Position numbers and translations under genes: made by a program. A stretch of 64,000 nt of DNA from contig NC_089245.1 of NCBI RefSeq assembly GCF_000512585.2, positions 806,001 through 870,000 on the forward strand, in the 5' to 3' direction. The notes under the pieces were generated by a model. It was not told where the DNA came from, did not search any database, and worked only from the letters and a program-made list of their open reading frames with translations. Shown in pieces: positions 57,873 to 64,000 of this stretch. The DNA is from Kwoniella bestiolae CBS 10118. Lineage: Eukaryota > Basidiomycota > Tremellomycetes > Tremellales > Cryptococcaceae. Each line of letters starts with the position of its first letter. The first letter of the stretch is position 1.

Positions 57873-60807
57873 ATGCTCCTCTCATCCTTACACCTATCGC
57901 TATTCCTCCTCCCCCTCCTATCTTCAGCTCAAGCTCAAGCTCAGGACATACAGAAACCTCAGACTGCCAGGACATGTATACCGTCAGGTAACGAGGGACC
58001 TATCAATGCTGCGTTCTCGAGGGGTACGCGTCTTCTCTCCTCCACACTCATCTGACTATCTGGGAGTACCACTGATCCAATGTTGGCGTGGTATCATTGC
58101 AGGAGGAGCAGGAACGACCGTAACGTTATGTTCAGGCTCAGTGCATCGACTCAACTCTTCTATCCTATTTACAGCGGAGAAGCAAACGCTCACGACTGAG
58201 AATGACGAGAAGGGGCTGAATAGGGCTATGTTGATTGTTGAGGGGATTGATCAGTCGGCAGCTATCAGGTGGGTTTTGGCTCTACTTGTAAACCTTCGAT
58301 TCCTTCCCTTCCCTTGCATTGGATCTCGATTCATATTTATATGCTTCGGTGGGTTGGTTCTAATCCTGATATGATTTGCATGGTTATTTAGGGCCGACTG
58401 TCAACAATGTTCCTACGCGACTATTAAATCACTCATAATAGATGGGAATCGACCTCAATTACTTAGGATACCCAAAGGGGACGCACTGATAGAAGTTGGA
58501 AATGCCGAGAGACAGGTCGTAAGGGATTGTAAGCTGTATGAACCGAGGTGCGTACATTGGTTATGTTATAACGTGTCATACTACAGGTAGATGTGTTGCT
58601 AATGGCTCATCCACTTCGGGTTTAGAGGATGGAGCGCTTTGCATTTCCGTGAGGGTGATAGGAAACAGTGCAGATATGGAAAGGTGATAAACAACGAGAT
58701 TGTGAGTCGGGTCGTACCTCTCCATCAACATCAGTTGCATAATATCAAGGGGTAGGGACTGATGTGTCTTGCTGTTCGGCGTTAGGGCCCATGTGGAGAA
58801 GAATGGGACGACGATTATGATGGGCAGAACGAGTTGGAACCGCCGTTTGGTAATCCCAGAGCAGACGGGATAAGTTTGGCTTGCAAGGATTCACTGGTTG
58901 AGAAGAATGTGAGTAGGCTGCACTATGTCGTCCATTAGATTGAAGTAAGAGCAATGTTGACCTTTGGTTGGTCCCATTTCTTAGATCGTGTATGACACGA
59001 CGGACGGTGCGATCGTATTATTCGGTTCGGCGGGGAGTGAGGTGAGGAATAATCACGTATATTCACGGACGAGGGTCGTCCTAGGAGGTGAGTGCAGTTT
59101 GACATATTCCTTCTTCATGTACCTTAAGACTATGATCTATCCCACCCACTGTCAAGACTGTACAAGGAATTTCTTCTATGCTATGCTACTAATACACATA
59201 CCCCCTTTCCCAGGAATCAACCTAGTAGACTACGACCCCTGGCAAGGCGACTACATGCTGGTCTCAGTGCACCACAACCACCTCCACGCCTTTGGGCGAT
59301 ACTTCAAAGTCGGTATCGTCATCGGTCCATCATCATGGTCGGACGATACGGAATCCACCGTCCACTCCGCATCAGTCACGGACAATTACCTCGAAGGCGA
59401 TCACTTCGGATACGGTATTGTCGTTTCGTCCGCCACGAGCTTTACGGTACTGAGAAACACGGTACATGAAAATGCAAAATTTAGGGGGGTGAACGGGCCG
59501 AGGTGTCCCAAGGCGCCTGAGAACGGGAGGCCGACGGCGTTTCTGATTAATAGGGGGAGTGCTAAGGGGACGTTCCAGGAGGATTTCGTTAATGGCGAGG
59601 TGCAGCATAGTGAGTTGACTATTTTTACGTCACGATGATATCTTGTGGTGAGGTGACTTGGAGGAGCGTGGAGTGATATCAAGTATGGGAGGGGTCAAGC
59701 TATCTAGCCAGTGGTTATCAAGATCATCGGTGATATGAACAGAGAACGATCCGCGAAAATAGCATGGCAACACGGCTGATCACCTATTTCTTTCGCTTTC
59801 AGTCATCTGTGTCAATATGCCTGACGAGAATGGAAAACCATACAAGCCATGGAGATTCCGTGATTCGAGTGAAGCAATAGCTGTTAGGGCTGCTTCTGGA
59901 GATCCGTCTGATCCAGTCGTGCAAGCTGCCTTTGTGAGTGATGGTCGTCCCTCTGACCATAAGTTCTCTATGCTTTCAAAACGTGTCTCCCCCTGTAACG
60001 GTGTCATTCCTCCTCATTGTATCGGGCTGAGCTGACTCATTCATTCCATGGCTGCAGGACGCGCGAATAGCCGAAGCACTGGTATCTTACCAGTTCGCCC
60101 TAACATCCGCCATGGACATAATCAACGACAAGATCGAAAAAATCACCAACCCAATCAACGAAGATGATTTCATCGTGCCCGTCTATAAACATGAACATGA
60201 AATTACTGCCGAGGCGAAACAGAAGAAGAAACTGACCAGTTCGGGAAATAGGGATATCGATGAGTTGTCGAACAAGTTGGAGGTGCTCGAACAAAATAGT
60301 AGGAAAGTGAAGAAGAGCTTTGATGGGTTGAAATTGGATTTCGAAGGGTTGAGCGGGAGGTTGAAGAAAGGTGCTGTGAGTGTGGTGTCCCTTTGTTTTG
60401 AATTTGGTTGTTTGATCTGCTTGTTACTTTTGTCGCTTAATGTGGAGTTGCATGAACAAATAACAAGCAAGAAAGATAGAAGAGTAAAATGCTGTTTTTG
60501 TTTGCTGATCTTGTTTATGCTAACTGCAACCCCCCTGCAGGACGATAACAAACCAATAATCGAATCAATCTTCATCAAAGTCCAATCCATCTTATCAGGT
60601 ACCACCCCTTTAATGTCTAGTTCTAGCAACTCCAAAACTCCGTACACTTCATCGGATAACTCGACGGATAGGTCGAATGGGACATTCGATTCTATACCGT
60701 TCGGGATATTCGGTGCTATCATTGGATCGGGGGCAATATTGCTGGCGGCTAGTAATTTGTTTAAGAGGTTCAGGAAGGGGGTGGGGAAGAGTAATAAGGC
60801 AGTTTAA
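57873..60807 (+). CDS. Secreted right-handed beta-helix protein with coiled coil and C-terminal membrane segment
   Basis: Exon 1 (57873-58023) encodes a signal peptide, MLLSSLHLSLFLLPLLSSAQ, then QDIQKPQTARTCIPSGNEG. Later exons carry a beta-helix-like pattern of short strands with Asn turns: SLIIDGNRPQLLRIPKGDAL, VGNAERQVVRDCKLYEPR, KVINNEIGPCGEEWDDDYD, NIVYDTTDGAIVLFGSAGSE, VRNNHVYSRTRVVLGG, SVTDNYLEGDHFGYGIVVSS and FTVLRNTVHENAKFRGVNG. After a Cys-containing block a coiled coil follows (DIDELSNKLEVLEQNSRKVK), then a Ser/Thr-rich spacer and a hydrophobic segment FGIFGAIIGSGAILLAASN with a basic tail (KRFRKGVGKSNKAV). It looks like an extracellular or lumenal carbohydrate-interacting protein held in the membrane. 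No catalytic residues typical of pectin lyases were recognised, so no enzymatic role is claimed. Confidence 0.7.
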
Positions 60808-61002
60808 GCACAAAGGATGAATCCAACATGGACACGGATGTTTGGGATACATACAGAAATATATGTAGCAGTGGTGAAACAATTGGATATTGCATCCCTC
60901 ACATGCGTTACCCGTTGTGCATTGTGAATACTGACATAATCATAAACTTCCTCATACATCACATCATCCCACTAGTACTACTGCTCATCCCAGCAGAATG
61001 AC

Positions 61003-61541
61003 TCATCCCATCCCCGCTGGAATGGAATGATCACAATCGTGACCATGTCCTCCATGCCTGTTCCAATCCTCCCCTACACCGGAGAACGAATGTTGATCAT
61101 CGGCATGACCTGACATATGGTGCGTCTCAGACAGAGGGGAATGTCGATCCGACCATCCAGCAAATGACGGTGAATTCGGATGATGATCGTCGTCTATCCC
61201 ACTAAATGAGGGCGGATGGGGATCGTTCGTGAGACCGCTAAATGAGGGTGGGAGGGGTTTCTTTTTATCCTCATCTACGTCCACTTGATCTTCGTCGGTG
61301 GGACCATCTTTCTTGGTTCTGCTGCCTGAACCATTCCCTATTTCGGGTTTGTGAGACTTGGACGTCTGTTCGGGTTCGGATCGGGGTTTGGATCGGAGGG
61401 GTGACGGCGCTCTGGACACGTATGTACTGTCAGATTGATCTTGGGGTTCCAGGTACGGCAGAACGTACATCACTTACTTGATTTACTGGATATGGATATG
61501 GATTTGGATTTGGACTTGGATCTGGAGGATCTGGATCCCAT
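61003..61541 (-). CDS. Ser/Lys- and His-rich low-complexity protein with PSFSG repeats
   Basis: The first exon (61541 to about 61480) gives MGSRSSRSKSKSKSISISSK. A GTAAGT donor and an AAG acceptor 38 nt later bring in NQSDSTYVSRAPSPLRSK, then a Lys/Asp-rich linker. The rest repeats a PPSFSG or SPSFAG unit: PLPPSFSGL, HPPSFSGID, NSPSFAGWS and HSFSGVGED, ending GGHGHDCDHSIPAGMG. No domain recognised. The intron is short and could be wrong; the second exon alone is open from 61473 (MMYVLPYLEPQ). Its His-rich tail recalls the SHSHWHGF...GGHGHTDHS tail of the gene at 62892-63660, but gene structure differs. Confidence 0.45.
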
Positions 61542-62029
61542 CTTTATGTGTATCGGAAGATCAGCTGGAATGGACAATGAATATGTATAGTTGTGAGCTC
61601 TGACCCAATTCTCTCTGGGAGACTGAATCTGAGTTTCGGAGCATCTGAGATACAACACTGCATGCGAAAAGCGATTCAGATTGGGATAGAACCTGAGAGT
61701 AACAGTACACTCGGTGCGTTATATAGAGTATACTCCCTCTGATGATTCGATTGGACTTCTATGTACACGGTACACAGTTGCGTCATGCTATCCGTTGGGT
61801 GCATGGATGACGTCTCGGTGACCGAGACGACGTTCTTTGAGGATCAAAGGACGCAGCACGGCGTGTCCAGTGCAGAGCATGAGTTAGGGATACTCAATAA
61901 AGCTTGCAGATATTAACCTTATCTGCATGTACAATACGGTATGGGTATGGTGATCAAGATCAAAGTCAATCTGATGATAGCTCATACGGACTGAATGTCA
62001 GATAACTTATCCTTTCTCTTCTGATCTTC
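61542..62029. other. Intergenic
   Basis: About 490 bp between two minus-strand genes. CACGGCGTGTCCAGTGCAG near 61858 and AT-rich sequence; no gene seen. Confidence 0.35.
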
Positions 62030-62532
62030 CTATCCACCACCGTTCCCTCCTCCGCAGCCCCCCCCCCCACCACCACCACCACCATCGCCTCCCCCTCCAT
62101 CCCCCGATGACCCACCACCTCCACCACCGCCACCGCAATTACCAGATCGTGATCTGCTTGAACGTCCTCTCGAGGAATAATTCCCTTGGTCGCCCCATCT
62201 ATAAGCAGCCAAGGAGTAAGGGAGTTGCCATATACTCAAAGGGTTCAGGATGAGGTGAACTTACTCGATCTACGAGGGGATAGCAACCGTGTCAGCTGAT
62301 ATCACACAATACATCAAGAGCAAGTGGGGTGAGAGACTTACTCCTCTGCCTGAACAACAGCCACCTCGGATTCTCAGCACCACTTTGGATACCTTTGCAC
62401 ACTCTCCAGGGGATTTGATGGTATCGCTTTCACTAGCTGTTGGTAGAGTATTCAGATTAAGACTAATAAGGTTTTACCGTAACACTCACCGGGACTATCT
62501 CTGGTCTTGATGCTGAAAAAATTGAACCTCAT
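62030..62532 (-). CDS. Gly-rich tandem paralogue A with 5-nt internal exon
   Basis: Four exons (62532-62490, 62436-62342, 62269-62265, 62198-62030) join in phase to 103 residues. Exon 1 reads MRFNFFSIKTRDSP. Exon 2 reads ASESDTIKSPGECAKVSKV then VLRIRGGCCSGRG. Exon 3 is ATCGA, giving Ile and two bases of Glu. Exon 4 reads WGDQGNYSSRGRSSRSRSGN, then almost pure Gly with a few Cys, Asp and Ser, ending in TAG. Every splice site is standard (GTGAGT/CAG, GTAAGT/TAG, GTAAGT/TAG). The junctions and phases (1, 0, 2) are the same as in the next gene. Function unknown; the RGG/RS-type segment could bind RNA, but this is inference. Confidence 0.65.
62265..62269 (-). other. 5-nt coding micro-exon (gene A)
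   Basis: The sequence ATCGA sits between an acceptor TAG and a donor GTAAGT. It is required to bring the LRIRGGCCSGRG exon into frame with the WGDQGN exon. The identical five bases occur in the same place in gene B. Confidence 0.6.
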
Positions 62533-62891
62533 ATTGGTGTGACTGAGTGGGAGAAGATACTGTAAAGAGAAAGATCGTTAATCGTATATATCTATTGAGG
62601 AAGTGTTGTGAACACGCTAGGGTGCATACGTGGAAGATGACATTGACTTGTATGTTGTGTGTGTGCAATAAATTGATCGTCATTGAACAGAACAGTAAGT
62701 TGAGATCTCGATTCATCCATCAGAAACGTGTAATATGTGCACCGCCGGATTGGCCATTGATGGACGCAGGTTTGATCGGATGCATAATCATAATCATGTT
62801 CAAACCCCACCCTTCACCTTCTCTGTATATCACCACCTATCCTATCCCATCTTACCTAGATATTCTCGGGCAAATATCACTCTTGTCAGAT
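62533..62891. other. Intergenic between genes A and B
   Basis: 359 bp that must hold the gene A promoter and the gene B 3' end. No gene seen. Confidence 0.35.
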
Positions 62892-63660
62892 CTAGAATCC
62901 ACCTCCACCACTTCCAAACCCCCCTCCGGTAGAGGACGAAGTGAAACCCCCTCCTCCTCCTCCTCCGCTAGAGGTCGAATGGTCCGTATGACCATGTCCC
63001 CCGGAGGAAAATCCGTGCCAATGAGAGTGACTAGCTGAAGTGGCAGAATGGCCGGTATCGGTGGTATGGGTTGGATGAGGGACGCTGAGGTGAGATTGAG
63101 ATTGGTCTCCTCCTGCCAATGGTCCGCCGGTGACAAAATCGGTATTAGGAGGAGAGGTGGAATTTGGATTGGGAGGAGTAGGATCATCACCATCTTCTCC
63201 ACCTCCTTCTCTCCCTCCGGCGGGTCTTGATCCTCCTCCTCCGGTCTCGGTGGGTGGGCTGCCACTGGTGGGATCTCCGGTGGATTTGGATGGTGATGTG
63301 CTAGGTCATATGGGAAATCAGGGATCAAGGTTCGGATGTCGATCATGAATATGATATATGACAGCTTACTCGATCTGTAGATGGTTCGAGATCAAGTCAG
63401 GCCCACTTGCTTCATGAGGGTGGCCAAGGAAGGAGACAGGAAAGATGAGACGTACACCTCTTGTCGAACAGTATCCACCTCTTAATCGCAAAGTATCATC
63501 TCGATCTCGAACAGATGCAGGAGTTCCTTGAGCGTACTCTCCAGCGGTTCGAGCTTGAGGAGGGAGCCCACATCAGCTCATGTGGTGTTCTTGGCTGAGA
63601 GGGGGACTTACCTGAATGAAAGGGATGTGCTAGTTTGTTGAGTAGATCGCGAAGTGGCAT
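62892..63660 (-). CDS. Gly/Ser/His-rich tandem paralogue B with 5-nt internal exon
   Basis: Four exons (63660-63612, 63553-63456, 63374-63370, 63300-62892) join in phase to 186 residues. Exon 1 reads MPLRDLLNKLAHPFHS. Exon 2 reads ARTAGEYAQGTPASVRDRDD then TLRLRGGYCSTRG. Exon 3 is ATCGA (Ile and two bases of Asp). Exon 4 is low complexity: SPSKSTGDPTSGSPP, many Gly, then HTTDTGHSATSASHSHWHGF and GGHGHTDHSTSS before a Gly tail. The donor after exon 2 is taken as GTACGT at 63455-63450, because it gives phase 0 and matches gene A; a GTGTAC two bases earlier would break the frame. The conserved heart (GE-A...LRxRGGxCSxRG-I) is shared with gene A while the tails differ. Confidence 0.65.
63370..63374 (-). 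other. 5-nt coding micro-exon (gene B)
   Basis: ATCGA between acceptor CTACAG and donor GTAAGC, identical in sequence and position to that in gene A. Without it the Ser/Gly-rich last exon is out of frame. Confidence 0.6.
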
Positions 63661-64000
63661 CATGCAAGATGAGCCGTGTCAGTGATGTTGAGTAAAGAAA
63701 AGGAAAGGAGAAGAAAAGAAAAAGGGAAAAGAGAGGCGAAGTGGCTACTGTATAAAAGGGGGAGAGGCAGGCTAATTGTGTGTGTGTATATCTGTGATGT
63801 GAGATGATGTAGTTACCATCAGAACGTGGTTCTGTCCAAGGTATCAGTGTGTGTGCGAGTGAAGTAAGATTGATCCTTGATTGAAGCATTCTTAGTTGCC
63901 ATGCGCAATAGCATTTACCATCAGGATGGCTGATCCTCTTGCATGCCCATTATCACGCCACTTCACTCAGATACAGTAAATACAGAACCTCCCACATCTC
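63661..64000. promoter_or_regulatory. Upstream of gene B, to window edge
   Basis: 340 bp. GA-rich + strand (GGAAAGGAGAAGAAAAG) around 63700-63740, meaning a C/T-rich leader for gene B. No further gene is visible before the edge. Confidence 0.35.

Noticed and set aside
63450..63458. GTGTAC as donor of exon 2 in gene B
   Set aside because: It gives a phase that puts the last exon out of frame; GTACGT two bases on restores the frame and matches gene A.
1..64000. CRISPR arrays, operons, ribosome binding sites
   Set aside because: The window is eukaryotic with spliceosomal introns; no regularly spaced repeats were seen.

Overview
The window is nuclear DNA of a basidiomycete yeast, most like a tremellomycete (Cryptococcus/Kwoniella type). 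Genes are dense and intron-rich. Introns are mostly 50-80 nt with GTGAGT/GTAAGT-type donors and CTGAC/CTAAC branch sites. Many genes are recognisable single-copy fungal orthologues, including a urease accessory gene of the kind these yeasts carry. The genus is inferred from style, not proven. Gene coordinates run from start codon to stop codon and include introns; exon limits in the evidence come from reading splice signals and frame.

Layout. 1-11.6 kb: YVH1 (cut by the left edge), ATP5, HAP2, a triple-KH RNA-binding protein and NEM1. 12-20 kb: a TMEM135-like membrane protein, RPC40 and BUD27/URI1. 20.9-21.7 kb: a lone intronless RNase H-type ORF that looks retroelement-derived. 22.6-35.1 kb: RAD54, GFA1, a MAK32-type sugar-kinase-like gene, NCB2 and PRP38. 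35.4-50 kb: NSP1, SmF, RNA1 (RanGAP), TDP1 and SMC3. 50.4-54.6 kb: the UreD-type urease accessory gene and a sphingosine kinase. 55.2-63.7 kb: an accessory stretch with an unrecognised gene, a small basic ALB1-like gene, a secreted and membrane-anchored beta-helix protein, a Ser/His-rich ORF, and two adjacent small Gly-rich genes that share an unusual gene structure.

Many neighbours form divergent pairs with short shared promoters (ATP5/HAP2, TMEM135-like/RPC40, NCB2/PRP38, NSP1/SmF, TDP1/SMC3, UreD/sphingosine kinase, ALB1-like/beta-helix) or convergent pairs with short gaps (RPC40/BUD27, MAK32/NCB2, PRP38/NSP1, SMC3/UreD). Functional themes recur among neighbours: polymerase subunit and polymerase assembly (RPC40/BUD27), nuclear pore and Ran cycle (NSP1/RNA1), spliceosome (PRP38/SmF) and genome maintenance (TDP1/SMC3, RAD54).

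The most unusual signal is the pair at 62.0-63.7 kb. Two tandem genes with almost unalignable low-complexity tails share the same four-exon structure, the same intron phases, an identical 5-nt internal coding exon (ATCGA) and an LRxRGG motif just before that exon. No tRNA, rRNA, CRISPR array or intact transposon was recognised.
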